Source of the DNA: Synergistaceae bacterium
GTDB lineage: Bacteria; Synergistota; Synergistia; Synergistales; Synergistaceae
Length of the DNA: 61,646 nt
Reading direction: 5' to 3'
NCBI GenBank assembly: GCA_031289775.1
Contig: JAITOY010000040.1
Location: 1-61,646 of the forward strand
This document shows, piece after piece, positions 43,372-52,088 of this stretch. The notes beneath the pieces are model-generated. The model was not told where the DNA came from, did not search any database, and saw nothing but the letters and a program-made list of their open reading frames with translations. Numbering within the stretch: position 1 is the first letter of the stretch; the number at the start of each line of letters is the position of its first letter. The translations under genes and the position numbers were made by a program.

Positions 43372-43908
43372 ATGGACATAGCTTGGGCATTTACGGGCGC
43401 GGGACATTTTTTAAAAGAATCCGCAGAGCTGCTGGGCCAGTTTGGGTCTCGTTTTGGGATAGACGTCTACCTTTCGCGCGCGGCTGCTGAGGTGCTGAAG
43501 ATGTACGACTTCACGGCGCACATTCGCGAATGCGCGCGAAGCGTATCGGTCGAGTCTGGTTACAGCTTTCCTGCCACGTCGAAGTTTTCGGTCGGCAGGT
43601 ACTCCGCGCTTCTCATGGCGCCGGCGACAGGGAACACTGTCGCTAAGTGCGTATCGGGCATAGCGGATTCGCTTGTTTCATGTATGTTCGCCCAAGCCGG
43701 AAAATGCCGAGTTCCTATTTATGTTCTGCCCACGGACATCTCGGCTGAGATGGAGTCAGTCGCTCCAAACGGCAACAGGGTGATGATATATCCAAGGCCT
43801 GTAGATCTCGAGCTGACCCGGAGGATCGCGGCGATGGAAGGGGTCGTCGTGTTTTCATCGCCTGAAGCTCTTCGATCCTGGTTCGAAAAAATGTCGGGAA
43901 AACTATAA
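43372..43908 (+). CDS. Archaeoflavoprotein (AfpA)/DmrB-like flavoprotein
   Basis: This is a 178-residue flavoprotein starting MDIAWAFTGAGHFLKES, a pattern close to the archaeoflavoprotein AfpA and dihydromethanopterin-reductase-like group, with LSRAAAEVLKMY, LMAPATGNTVAKCVSGIADSL and IYVLPTDI as flavin-site segments of the flavoprotein fold. In archaea such proteins accept electrons from ferredoxin; the bacterial function is unknown. ATG 43372 is preferred because GTGAGG lies about 10 bases ahead. It is followed 21 bp later by a DUF362 gene, suggesting a redox pair. Confidence 0.72.
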   Translation: MDIAWAFTGAGHFLKESAELLGQFGSRFGIDVYLSRAAAEVLKMYDFTAHIRECARSVSVESGYSFPATSKFSVGRYSALLMAPATGNTVAKCVSGIADSLVSCMFAQAGKCRVPIYVLPTDISAEMESVAPNGNRVMIYPRPVDLELTRRIAAMEGVVVFSSPEALRSWFEKMSGKL

Positions 43909-43929
43909 GAATTATCGGAGGGGCGCGCA

Positions 43930-45069
43930 ATGAGTCCATGTGAAAAGAAAAACGCCTCGCTTTTGAAGGGTAAAATTTTCGTCAGGTACGGCGCCGACGG
44001 TAGAGAGGGGGCGCTCGAGATATTTGGCGCCGGGGTCGGAGACGAGGTAGGGCCCGGCATGTCCGTAGGGCTGAAGCCGAATCTCGTGCTGGCTCGCGCG
44101 TCTTCGCTGGGAGCGACTACGTCGCCTCTTGTCGTCTCCGGAGTTATAGAGTTCCTCAAAGATCACGGTGTGACTGACATAACGATAATGGAGGGCTCGT
44201 GGGTCGGAGACGAGACAAAAAGGGCCTGGCGGGCCTGCGGATACGACGAAATAGCCCGCCGGTACGGCGTGAAACTCCTCGACCTCAAGGAGGATGCCAC
44301 GCGCAAGGTCACTGTTGGAGAGTTTACGTTCGAGGTCTGCGAGTCGCCCTTCAACCTGGACTACCTGATAAACATACCGGTTCTCAAAGGTCACTGCCAG
44401 ACGCTGATAACCTGCGCGCTGAAAAACCTGAAGGGGTGTCTGCCTGACAGAGAGAAACGCCGCTTCCATCAGAAGGGCCTGCATCACCCAATAGCGTGCC
44501 TGAATGTCGCGCTGAAACCTGACTTGATTCTTGTCGACGCCTTGTGCGGCGATATATCGTCCGAGGAGGGCGGCAACCCTGTCGTGATGAACAGGCTCAT
44601 TCTCGGGCGCGACCCTGTGAAGGTCGATTCTTACGGAGCGTCGCTGCTTGGCATAAAAAAGGAAATGGTCGGGCACATAGTGTTGTCAGAGATGTTAGGC
44701 GTGGGCTCGACGCTTTTGTCGGCTCGCGACATCGTCGAGATCGGGCATGACGATACGAAGGCAAACATAAAAAACCTGCCTGGCACAGCCCTGCGCCTGA
44801 CTGACTACATCGAAGAGCGCGAAGCGTGCTCAGCTTGTTACGCGTCGCTTATACACGCCCTCTTTCGCATGAACAAGGATCTCCTGTCCTCGCTCCGAGG
44901 AGATAACAGGATAAAAATCGGGCAAGGCTGGCGCGAATGTTTGGGTAAAGGCATCGGCGTCGGCAACTGCGCGTCCGGTTTTGAATTCTGCGCGAGAGGC
45001 TGCCCGCCAAAAGCGGAGAGCATCGCGTGCGTTCTGGAGATCAGCGCATCGGACGCGTCCGGGCTTTAA
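43930..45069 (+). CDS. Cytoplasmic DUF362 protein
   Basis: This is a 379-residue DUF362 protein without a signal peptide. Recognisable parts are VGLKPNLVLARASSLGATTSP, DYLINIPVLKGHCQTLITCALKNLKGCLPD and LILVDALCGDISSEEGGNP. The C-terminal region has clustered cysteines (ACSACY and GVGNCASGFEFCARGCPP) that could hold an iron-sulphur site or other metal. It differs from the exported DUF362 at 38117 in location and in these C-terminal cysteines. The reaction is unknown. The pairing with an AfpA-like flavoprotein suggests electron transfer. Confidence 0.82.
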   Translation: MSPCEKKNASLLKGKIFVRYGADGREGALEIFGAGVGDEVGPGMSVGLKPNLVLARASSLGATTSPLVVSGVIEFLKDHGVTDITIMEGSWVGDETKRAWRACGYDEIARRYGVKLLDLKEDATRKVTVGEFTFEVCESPFNLDYLINIPVLKGHCQTLITCALKNLKGCLPDREKRRFHQKGLHHPIACLNVALKPDLILVDALCGDISSEEGGNPVVMNRLILGRDPVKVDSYGASLLGIKKEMVGHIVLSEMLGVGSTLLSARDIVEIGHDDTKANIKNLPGTALRLTDYIEEREACSACYASLIHALFRMNKDLLSSLRGDNRIKIGQGWRECLGKGIGVGNCASGFEFCARGCPPKAESIACVLEISASDASGL

Positions 45070-45091
45070 ATGGAATATTCGCAGTGGGCGT

Positions 45092-45541
45092 ATGAATCCG
45101 CTTTTTCCGGGTAAGCTGAGTAATATCGCGCCCCCTCTGCTCCTATTTACGCTGCTTCTCGTCTCAGACAGGGCGACAAAACTATGGGCCCTCGCGAGCT
45201 TCTCCGAGACGCTAGGCGGCGGCCCGATTCTTTCCCTAGGCCTCCGCTTTAATCGAGGTATTTCGTTCTCCTTTTTCACTGGATATCCCTCCGTAGGAGC
45301 GGCGATGGCCATTACGGCAATAACGCTGCTGGCGCTTTTCTGCGCCAAGGCAAAGGCGACACGCCGGACGCCCGGCGTGATATTCCTCTGGGCCGGGGCT
45401 ATATGCAACCTCCTGGATCGCCTGTTGTACGGATATGTCGTAGATTGGTTTCGCGTCCTCTTGTACATGAACCTCGCCGACCTGTGGCTTATTGCGGGAG
45501 CGCTTTTAGTTCTGCGAAGCCTTGGAGCTGAAAGCAGATGA
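45092..45541 (+). CDS. lspA: Lipoprotein signal peptidase LspA
   Basis: This is a 149-residue, four-helix membrane aspartyl protease that removes signal peptides from prolipoproteins. The catalytic Asp pair is in AICNLLDRLLYG and MNLADLWLI, and FNRGISFSFF matches the conserved FNxGxxFS segment. ATG 45092 starts just before the first helix; the frame is open further upstream into the DUF362 gene, which is not used as coding. It is the expected partner of diacylglyceryl transferase, which is not in the window. Confidence 0.88.
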   Translation: MNPLFPGKLSNIAPPLLLFTLLLVSDRATKLWALASFSETLGGGPILSLGLRFNRGISFSFFTGYPSVGAAMAITAITLLALFCAKAKATRRTPGVIFLWAGAICNLLDRLLYGYVVDWFRVLLYMNLADLWLIAGALLVLRSLGAESR

Positions 45542-45555
45542 CTGCAAGCGCATGA

Positions 45556-45564
45556 TGGTATAAA
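45556..45564 (+). promoter_or_regulatory. Candidate extended -10 promoter of folE2
   Basis: TGGTATAAA fits an extended -10 (TGnTATAAA), 28 bp before the folE2 ATG, just past the lspA stop. Confidence 0.4.
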
Positions 45565-45592
45565 ATAGCGCGAACGGCGAGGGGATGAGACT

Positions 45593-46579
45593 ATGGAAAA
45601 TGATTTGGGAAACGACATACAAAAAAGTGCCCCGGCGACGAAGATATCCCTCTCCAGAGTCGGAGTGACCGGGCTGAAACGGATTCTGCGCCTGAAGGGC
45701 GAGTCAGGGCGGGAGACTCTGTTTTTCGCCGAGATGAACCTGTACGCGCATCTCGACGCGACTCAATCCGGCGTCCATATGTCGCGCTTTATAGAGAACA
45801 TAGAAAACGCCGCCTCGGAGATAGCGATGTCGTCCTCCCCGGACTTCGAGACGCTGACCGACAGGATGGCTATCTCAATAGCGAAGACGCAGGGCGCAAC
45901 GCGAGCCGGGGCCGATGTCAGAGCCCAGTGCCCCATGACGAGACGCACCCCGGCATCGAACATGAAGGTCGAGAACCTTTACACGTTCATAGGCTATTCA
46001 GCGAGCGATGGCGCCTCCACGAGGAGGGCTACAGGCGTCGAGGTAAACGGCCTGACCGTCTGCCCATGCGCTAGGGAGATGGTTTCGGAGCACGCGAGAA
46101 GCGCGCTCAAAGACGCCGGCTACAGCGACGAACAGGTGACGGAGATACTGTCGATTCTGCCAATAGCCTCCCACAACCAGAGGGGCCTCGGCACGCTCCT
46201 CGTGGGCTCTGAGACGCCAATAAGGATGGAGAGGCTTGTGAGCATAGTAGAGGACTCGATGAGCTCCGGAATTTACGAACTGCTGAAGCGCCCTGACGAG
46301 CTTCGCGTCGTCTGGGACGGCCACATGAAACCGCGTTTCGTCGAGGACGTAGTGAGAGAGATGCTCAGAGGAGTGATAGAGCGCCTGCCGGAGCTCGAGG
46401 ACGACGCGTTCGTCATTGCGCGCCAGGAGAACTTCGAGAGTATCCATGTTCACAACGCTTACGCGGAGCGCAGCGGTCTTCTGGGCGACATAAAAAACGA
46501 GCTTCGCGGAATCGGACGTCCCTGCGCGCCAGCGACGCTCGAATCGTGGCTCGACGCGAGCCTCCAGAGGTATGTGTGA
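45593..46579 (+). CDS. folE2: GTP cyclohydrolase FolE2/MptA family (type IB)
   Basis: This is a 328-residue, metal-dependent GTP cyclohydrolase of the COG1469 family, which feeds folate (7,8-dihydroneopterin triphosphate) or, in the archaeal MptA form, methanopterin. Motifs are ISLSRVGVTGLKRI, HLDATQSGVHMSRFIENIE, VCPCAREMVSEHAR (active-site Cys region) and ASHNQRG. Bacterial FolE2 enzymes substitute for the zinc enzyme FolE and can be expressed under zinc limitation; no Zur site was recognised. GAGGGGATGAG precedes the ATG. Confidence 0.93.
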   Translation: MENDLGNDIQKSAPATKISLSRVGVTGLKRILRLKGESGRETLFFAEMNLYAHLDATQSGVHMSRFIENIENAASEIAMSSSPDFETLTDRMAISIAKTQGATRAGADVRAQCPMTRRTPASNMKVENLYTFIGYSASDGASTRRATGVEVNGLTVCPCAREMVSEHARSALKDAGYSDEQVTEILSILPIASHNQRGLGTLLVGSETPIRMERLVSIVEDSMSSGIYELLKRPDELRVVWDGHMKPRFVEDVVREMLRGVIERLPELEDDAFVIARQENFESIHVHNAYAERSGLLGDIKNELRGIGRPCAPATLESWLDASLQRYV

Positions 46580-46642
46580 AATTACGTCATAGTCGACATC
46601 GACGACTTCGAAAAATTGACTGCGACAATGAAGCTAAGGTAG

Positions 46643-46656
46643 TATAATCCTCCACA
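46643..46656 (+). promoter_or_regulatory. Candidate mnmG promoter giving a leaderless transcript
   Basis: A perfect TATAAT at 46643-46648 is followed by only seven bases before the A of the ATG at 46656, where transcription would be expected to begin. No ribosome site precedes the ATG. A TTGACT at 46616 is 21 bases upstream, longer than usual. Confidence 0.45.
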
Positions 46657-48551
46657 TGGATGGAAATAACGACTACGAAATCATTGTCATAGGCGGCGGT
46701 CACTCAGGGTGCGAGGCCGCGCTCGCGGCGGCCCGTATGGGTTGTTGCACGCTTCTGTTGAACCATAATATCGACAACACGGCTCTCATGCCGTGTAACC
46801 CCGCGATCGGCGGGCCAGCGAAGGGGAACCTCGTTCGAGAGCTTGACGCGCTCGGCGGCGAGCAGGCTCGCGCTACGGACTTCGCGACTATCCACCTGCG
46901 CTGGCTCAACACGTCGAAGGGTTTCGCCGTTCGGACTCTGCGGGCGCAGTGCGACCTGAAGGATTACGCGGCGCACTACATGCGCGTTATGGAGGAGGTT
47001 CCGAACCTGTTCGTGTACCAGGCGATGGTCGTGGACATCGTGACCGATTCCGGCGCGGTTGTCGGGGTCGTCACGCGTCTCGGCGAAAAATTTTCCGCCC
47101 GGAGGGTCATCGTCGCGTCCGGCACTTACATGAGCGGTCTCGTTCACATCGGCCTCGCTAACTTTTCCTCCGGCCCGCTCGGCCAGGTTCCGGCGACGAA
47201 TATTTCTGCCTCACTCAGACGAGCCGGGCTCACGCTCGGGCGTTTTCGCACGGACACGACGCCGAGAATCTGCCGGCACAGCGTGGACTGGGATTCTCTT
47301 ACCCTCCAGCCCAGCGACCCGACGCCGGAGGCGTTCTCGCACTGGAGCGAAAAGAAGATCCATTCCGGCTACTACTGCGGGCTGACGAGAACCTCGGCCA
47401 AAACGCACGACATACTGAAGGCGTCATTAGGACGCTCGCCGCTTGCGACCCACGTCATGGAGACGGTCGGGCCGCGCTACTGTCCGTCTATAGACGACAA
47501 GATATTAAAATTCCCGGACAAGGACTCGCACCCGATTTTCCTAGAGCCGGTCGGTCGCAGCAGCAGGGAGATATACATGCAGAACTTCTCTACGACGAGC
47601 GCGCCGGACGTGCAGCGCGAGATGATACGCACTCTGCCTGGCTGCGAGCGTGCCCTGATGATCCGCCCAGGTTACGGGATAGAGTACGACTACGTCGACC
47701 CGACTCAGCTCGAACCGTGGCTCGAGACGAGAGCTGTGAAGGGGCTTTTTTGCTCCGGCCAGATCTGCGGGACGTCGGGCTACGAGGAGGCAGCCGTACA
47801 GGGTCTGATGGCCGGGATAAACGCTGCGCTATCCCTGAAGGGTTTGGAGCCCCTCGTCCTCGGGCGCGACCAGGCCTATATAGGAGTGCTGATCGACGAC
47901 CTGACGACGCGCGGCACGGATGAACCGTACAGGATGCTGCCGAGTCGCTGTGAGCACAGGCTTACCATGAGGCACGACAACGCCGACCTCAGACTTTGCG
48001 GGATCGGCAGGAGACTCGGGCTGATCGGCGACGAAAAATGGTCGGCAGTGGAGGCCGCGAGGCGCGCGATCGACTCTGAACGCGAGCGCCTTTCGGCCGT
48101 AAAAATACCGGTCTGTGAGGGGACGAACTCGCTTCTGCGCGAACGTGGCTCGTCGCCGCTGTTTGAGCCCATGATCGCCGCCGAGCTACTTCAGAGGCCG
48201 GAGATATCGTGGAGTTTTTTAGCGAAGCTGGCCGGCTCGGCCCTATCCCCGGATCTGGGGGCGAGGCTTGAGATAGATGTGAAGTACTCCGGATACGTGG
48301 AGAGGGAGAATCGCAGAGTCAGGCGGCTCTCATCCATGGAGCGCCTCAAGATACCGATGGAGCTGGAGTATGGATCTGTATGCGGTCTCTCCGCCGAGGC
48401 GACGGAGAAGCTGGCGAGAGTTCGTCCCAGGACATTGGGCCAGGCGTCGAGGGTGCCTGGGGTTAATAACGTTGACCTCCAGCTCGTGCAGGTCGCTATT
48501 GAGAGAGCCCGCAGGCTGGATGAGGCTGGCGCCGGTTTCGTGGACGCGTGA
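46656..48551 (+). CDS. mnmG: tRNA uridine-5-carboxymethylaminomethyl modification enzyme MnmG (GidA)
   Basis: This is a 631-residue FAD enzyme that, with MnmE, modifies U34 of several tRNAs. The FAD-binding start IVIGGGHSGCEAALAAARMG, the conserved CNPAIGGPAKGNLVRELDALGG, RPGYGIEYDYVDP and GLFCSGQICGTSGYEEAAVQGL, and the C-terminal helical domain are all present, with normal length. It often sits near the origin next to mnmE, but mnmE is absent here. The stop overlaps the next gene (GTGA). The leader may be absent. Confidence 0.97.
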   Translation: MDGNNDYEIIVIGGGHSGCEAALAAARMGCCTLLLNHNIDNTALMPCNPAIGGPAKGNLVRELDALGGEQARATDFATIHLRWLNTSKGFAVRTLRAQCDLKDYAAHYMRVMEEVPNLFVYQAMVVDIVTDSGAVVGVVTRLGEKFSARRVIVASGTYMSGLVHIGLANFSSGPLGQVPATNISASLRRAGLTLGRFRTDTTPRICRHSVDWDSLTLQPSDPTPEAFSHWSEKKIHSGYYCGLTRTSAKTHDILKASLGRSPLATHVMETVGPRYCPSIDDKILKFPDKDSHPIFLEPVGRSSREIYMQNFSTTSAPDVQREMIRTLPGCERALMIRPGYGIEYDYVDPTQLEPWLETRAVKGLFCSGQICGTSGYEEAAVQGLMAGINAALSLKGLEPLVLGRDQAYIGVLIDDLTTRGTDEPYRMLPSRCEHRLTMRHDNADLRLCGIGRRLGLIGDEKWSAVEAARRAIDSERERLSAVKIPVCEGTNSLLRERGSSPLFEPMIAAELLQRPEISWSFLAKLAGSALSPDLGARLEIDVKYSGYVERENRRVRRLSSMERLKIPMELEYGSVCGLSAEATEKLARVRPRTLGQASRVPGVNNVDLQLVQVAIERARRLDEAGAGFVDA

Positions 48552-49048
48552 GTCCCGCTAAGAGGCAGGGCGGCGAGCGCCCGATTTATAGCGCGTTTTT
48601 TGGCGGCGCGCCAATAATGAAGGTCTGCTACGCTCTCGCCGCGCTCGAGAAAGAATGGCCGAGGATCGTCGGCCCGGCGCTCGCGTCGAGAAGTTTGCCG
48701 AAGTCGTGGGAGAACGGCGTCCTAGTTGTTCTGGTGGACGGGCATGCAGCGTTGCAGGACATAAATTTCAGGAAAAATGCCATCATGAGTGAGATAAGGA
48801 CAAAGGCGAAGCTGAAACTGGAGGACATGAAGATCGAGCAGGGGTACAGGCAGAAACGGGTTGGTTTTCGCCCCTCGGCGCCGAGGCCGAGGATTGCTCG
48901 CGCGCCGCGCGTGGATCCACAAGCAGAGGAAAGTTTGAAAAACGAGATACTGACTGCGCACAGTGACCTCGACCCTGAGCTCGCCGGCCTGATAGCGAGA
49001 TGCCGCCTCGCGAGCGAGTGCCGTTTTTCCGATAAAAAAGCGTTATAA
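48548..49048 (+). CDS. DUF721/DciA-like protein
   Basis: This is a 166-residue, basic protein whose first ~95 residues match the DUF721 (DciA) domain: WPRIVGPALASRSLPKSWENGVLVVLVDGHAALQDINF. DciA proteins help load the replicative helicase in bacteria that lack DnaC/DnaI loaders. The C-terminal tail is Arg/Pro-rich and then acidic. The start is GTG overlapping the mnmG stop by four bases. Its place about 8 kb from oriC fits a replication role, but family identity is based on pattern recall only. Confidence 0.72.
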   Translation: MSPAKRQGGERPIYSAFFGGAPIMKVCYALAALEKEWPRIVGPALASRSLPKSWENGVLVVLVDGHAALQDINFRKNAIMSEIRTKAKLKLEDMKIEQGYRQKRVGFRPSAPRPRIARAPRVDPQAEESLKNEILTAHSDLDPELAGLIARCRLASECRFSDKKAL

Positions 49049-49052
49049 TATC

Positions 49053-49096
49053 AAGAGTTCTGGGGAAGCGCTGATTAAATCGCTAAATCAGCCTTC
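49053..49096 (+). repeat. Dispersed upstream element, copy E3
   Basis: AAGAGTT (49053-49059), 4 bases, GGAAGCGCTGATTAAA (49064-49079), then AATCAGCCTTC (49086-49096), which can pair with the core in a hairpin with one bulge. It is preceded by TATAAT at 49044-49049 and lies 41 bp before the FIST gene. Same orientation relative to the gene as copies E1 and E2. Confidence 0.6.
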
Positions 49097-49137
49097 TTGA
49101 ACATGTCGCTAAAAAACAAATCCGGGAGGAATCAGCC

Positions 49138-50319
49138 ATGAAAAGCGCCGTCGCTATCAGTTTCGATCTGGATGACTCGGGTGAAACGGCAAGCCAGCTC
49201 GCTGGCTCGATCCGTGAACAGCTCGAACTCGGGAAAAACTCCGTTGGCATCCTACTGTGCGACGCCGACACGGACGGCGCCGCAGTCACGCGCGAGCTGA
49301 AAAAGCTGCTCGGCATAGACGTTCTCGGCATGACGACCCTCGCCGTCCTGGATTCCGGCGGGCGTCACGAGGCTGCGGCCATGCTGACGGTTCTCACCGC
49401 CGACGACTGCGGTTTTTTCACGGCCGCATCTGCGCCGCTCGTGGGCGGCGATCACGCGCGGAAGATAGCGGAAACATACAGGAGTACGGTTCCGGACTCG
49501 GGTTACGGCTCAAAACCCGGCGTAATATTCGTCTTCTGCCCGTCCGGAATGCTCTTCTCGGGCGACGTCTACCCGGACGTGCTCTCTCAGATTGTCGAGA
49601 ACGTCCCGATTATGGGCGGCGTCGCCTCCGATGACTACGACTACGAGAGGGCGCGAGTATTCCTGTCCGGGAGCGAGTACAGGGATGCCATGGTCACACT
49701 CAGTGTATGGGGGAGTGTGAAGCCTGTGTTCGCCCTACGGCACGTCACATCCCGCTTCGCGGAGCGCATTCGCCGGGTCGTTCAGGCGGAGGGCAACGTC
49801 GTCTACAAGGTCGGCGACGAGAGTTTCGTAAAATATCTCGAGGGCTTTGGCCTGAAAACTGACGTGGACGATCCACTGCTTGCCTTCAACTCATACCCGA
49901 TGATGCTGACGCGGGGGGACGACGAGACGCCCCTCATGAGGCATATCGCGAGCCTGAACCTGTCGGACGGCTCAGGCTCGTTTTTGGGCGACGTGCCAAC
50001 GGGAACCATGGCCAACATCTGCCTCGTAAACAAGGAGGATATCGTATCGGCGTGCCGCGACTCGATGAACGCGCTTCTCGATGAGGCGAAAAGCGAAGAT
50101 TACGATTACTCGACAATATTCTGCATCTCGTGCTGCGGGCGCGCGATGATCCTCGGCGCCGACGCGGACGCCGAGGGCGACATCCTGTCGGAGATAAAGC
50201 CCGACAATGTATCGCTCGCCGGCGCGTATTGCCTTGGGGAGATTTGCCCGGCGCGTTTTAGGGACGGCCTCGTTTCCAACAGATTCCACAACTGCTCGAT
50301 AACGTTCTGTATGTTATAG
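49138..50319 (+). CDS. FIST-domain sensor protein
   Basis: This is a 393-residue soluble protein with FIST_N ([24 protein letters not shown], then [10 protein letters not shown]) and FIST_C ([10 protein letters not shown], then [12 protein letters not shown] and [10 protein letters not shown]) domains. FIST proteins are proposed to bind small ligands, perhaps amino acids, and are commonly coupled to signalling proteins. GGGAGGAA precedes the ATG. A hybrid histidine kinase gene follows 29 bp downstream, so a ligand-sensing complex with that kinase is the simplest reading. Confidence 0.88.
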   Translation: MKSAVAISFDLDDSGETASQLAGSIREQLELGKNSVGILLCDADTDGAAVTRELKKLLGIDVLGMTTLAVLDSGGRHEAAAMLTVLTADDCGFFTAASAPLVGGDHARKIAETYRSTVPDSGYGSKPGVIFVFCPSGMLFSGDVYPDVLSQIVENVPIMGGVASDDYDYERARVFLSGSEYRDAMVTLSVWGSVKPVFALRHVTSRFAERIRRVVQAEGNVVYKVGDESFVKYLEGFGLKTDVDDPLLAFNSYPMMLTRGDDETPLMRHIASLNLSDGSGSFLGDVPTGTMANICLVNKEDIVSACRDSMNALLDEAKSEDYDYSTIFCISCCGRAMILGADADAEGDILSEIKPDNVSLAGAYCLGEICPARFRDGLVSNRFHNCSITFCML

Positions 50320-50348
50320 CGCGGGATTGGCCGAAAGCGGATTTAGGC

Positions 50349-52055
50349 ATGGCGCCGGACGAAAAAGTAACGCCTGAAAACCTGGAAAAGGAGTACAGCA
50401 AGCTCGCGAGGCAGCTCAAAAAACTCGAGCGCGATTATCGCGCGCTTTCCGTCATGCACGAGCAGACGGAGCGCCTTCGCAACACGAACGAGGCCGCTCG
50501 TGAACTGTCGAACTTTTACAACCAACTCCTTCTCAAAAACACGCCCGGCATCACGTTTATGCTCGACCTCAACATGAAGTTCGTGCTCGGGAGCGAAAAA
50601 ACTGTGGCCCTGCTTGGCTACGCCGATATGCGAGAGATGGTGGGGCTGCCGTTTGGCGAGGTCTTCGCGGAGGCAATGCCAAGTCGCTGGATCGACGGCG
50701 TCGGCGTACAGTGCAGGGGCGTCATGGATGTCAGGTGCGCCCTCGCTTACGAGGAGAGCGTGACGTTGAACAGCGGCGACGAGATATTTTTTCAGGTGAC
50801 GATTACGCCGGCCGAAGAGCGCGGTGGAGTCTGCCGAGGCGTCGTTGTCGTTATGAACGACGTCACGGAGCTTTCACGCGCGCGAGAAGAGGCCGAGAGG
50901 GCCAGTATGGCGAAGTCGGAGTTTTTGTCGAACATGAGCCACGAGATACGCACCCCCATAAACGCGATAATAGGCATGACGGCCATAGCGAAGTCCTCGC
51001 CCGAGTTAGATAGGAAGGACTACTGTCTCAAGAAAATAGAGGACGCGTCAACACATCTGCTAGGGGTCATAAACGACATACTCGACATGTCGAAGATAGA
51101 GGCGAATAAGCTCGAACTCTCGTTCATGGACTTCAGCTTCGAAAAGATGGTTCAGAAGGTCGTGAACGTCATAAACTTCCGAGTGAACGAAAAACATCAG
51201 GTCTTCAGCGTCAAAGTGGACGAAAATATCCCGGCCGTCCTGATCGGAGACGACCAGCGCCTGGCGCAGGTCATCACGAATCTTCTCTCAAACGCGGTGA
51301 AGTTCACTCCCGATGGCGGCGCCGTATCGCTCGGCGCGCATTTGGAGGTCGAGAAGGACGGTTTTTGCGCCGTCAGGGTCGATGTGACGGACACCGGGAT
51401 AGGGATCAGCGAGGAGCAGAAGTCGCGCCTGTTTAACTCGTTCGCCCAGGCCGACAGCGGCACGTCGCGCAAGTTTGGCGGGACAGGCCTCGGGCTCGCA
51501 ATATCCAAGCGCATCATTGAGATGATGGGCGGCAAAATATGGGTGGACTCAGAGCCCGGCAATGGCTCGACATTTGCGTTCAGCGTTTTGATGGAGCGCG
51601 GCGTCGAGCGCGACTCCTCGCAGGACGCCGGCGACGTTTCGCCTGTTGAGACGGAAGGAGCGAACGTCTTCGAAGGGCGGCATATACTGCTTGCCGAGGA
51701 CGTTGATGTAAACCGCGAGATAGTCCTCGCCCTTCTGGAACCTACTACGATTGCGATAGACTGCGCCGAAAACGGTCTAGAGGCGCTGCGGATGTTCTCC
51801 GCGTCCCCGGAAAAGTACGACGTCATATTCATGGATGTGCAAATGCCGGAGATGGACGGGTTCGAGGCAACTAGGCGCATCCGTGCGTCGGGCCTTCCAC
51901 GGTCGGAGGACGTGCCCATCGTCGCCATGACGGCGAACGTCTTTCGCGAGGACATCGAAAACTGTCTCGCCTCCGGAATGAACGACCATGTTGGTAAACC
52001 GCTGAACATCGAAGAGATGTTGGGCAAACTGAAAAAATACCTCCCAGTAACATGA
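50349..52055 (+). CDS. Soluble hybrid histidine kinase with PAS, HisKA, HATPase and receiver domains
   Basis: This is a 568-residue protein with no membrane segment. A coiled-coil N-terminus (residues ~10-60) is followed by a PAS-like domain ([27 protein letters not shown]). The kinase H-box is [19 protein letters not shown], then N-box [14 protein letters not shown]1 DTGIGI and G2 [16 protein letters not shown]-terminal receiver carries [14 protein letters not shown] with the phospho-acceptor Asp. No output domain or separate regulator gene lies nearby. Co-operonic FIST protein suggests cytosolic ligand input. Confidence 0.93.
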   Translation: MAPDEKVTPENLEKEYSKLARQLKKLERDYRALSVMHEQTERLRNTNEAARELSNFYNQLLLKNTPGITFMLDLNMKFVLGSEKTVALLGYADMREMVGLPFGEVFAEAMPSRWIDGVGVQCRGVMDVRCALAYEESVTLNSGDEIFFQVTITPAEERGGVCRGVVVVMNDVTELSRAREEAERASMAKSEFLSNMSHEIRTPINAIIGMTAIAKSSPELDRKDYCLKKIEDASTHLLGVINDILDMSKIEANKLELSFMDFSFEKMVQKVVNVINFRVNEKHQVFSVKVDENIPAVLIGDDQRLAQVITNLLSNAVKFTPDGGAVSLGAHLEVEKDGFCAVRVDVTDTGIGISEEQKSRLFNSFAQADSGTSRKFGGTGLGLAISKRIIEMMGGKIWVDSEPGNGSTFAFSVLMERGVERDSSQDAGDVSPVETEGANVFEGRHILLAEDVDVNREIVLALLEPTTIAIDCAENGLEALRMFSASPEKYDVIFMDVQMPEMDGFEATRRIRASGLPRSEDVPIVAMTANVFREDIENCLASGMNDHVGKPLNIEEMLGKLKKYLPVT

Positions 52056-52088
52056 CCCTCATACCCTGGCCGAGAGAGGCCTTGAGTT

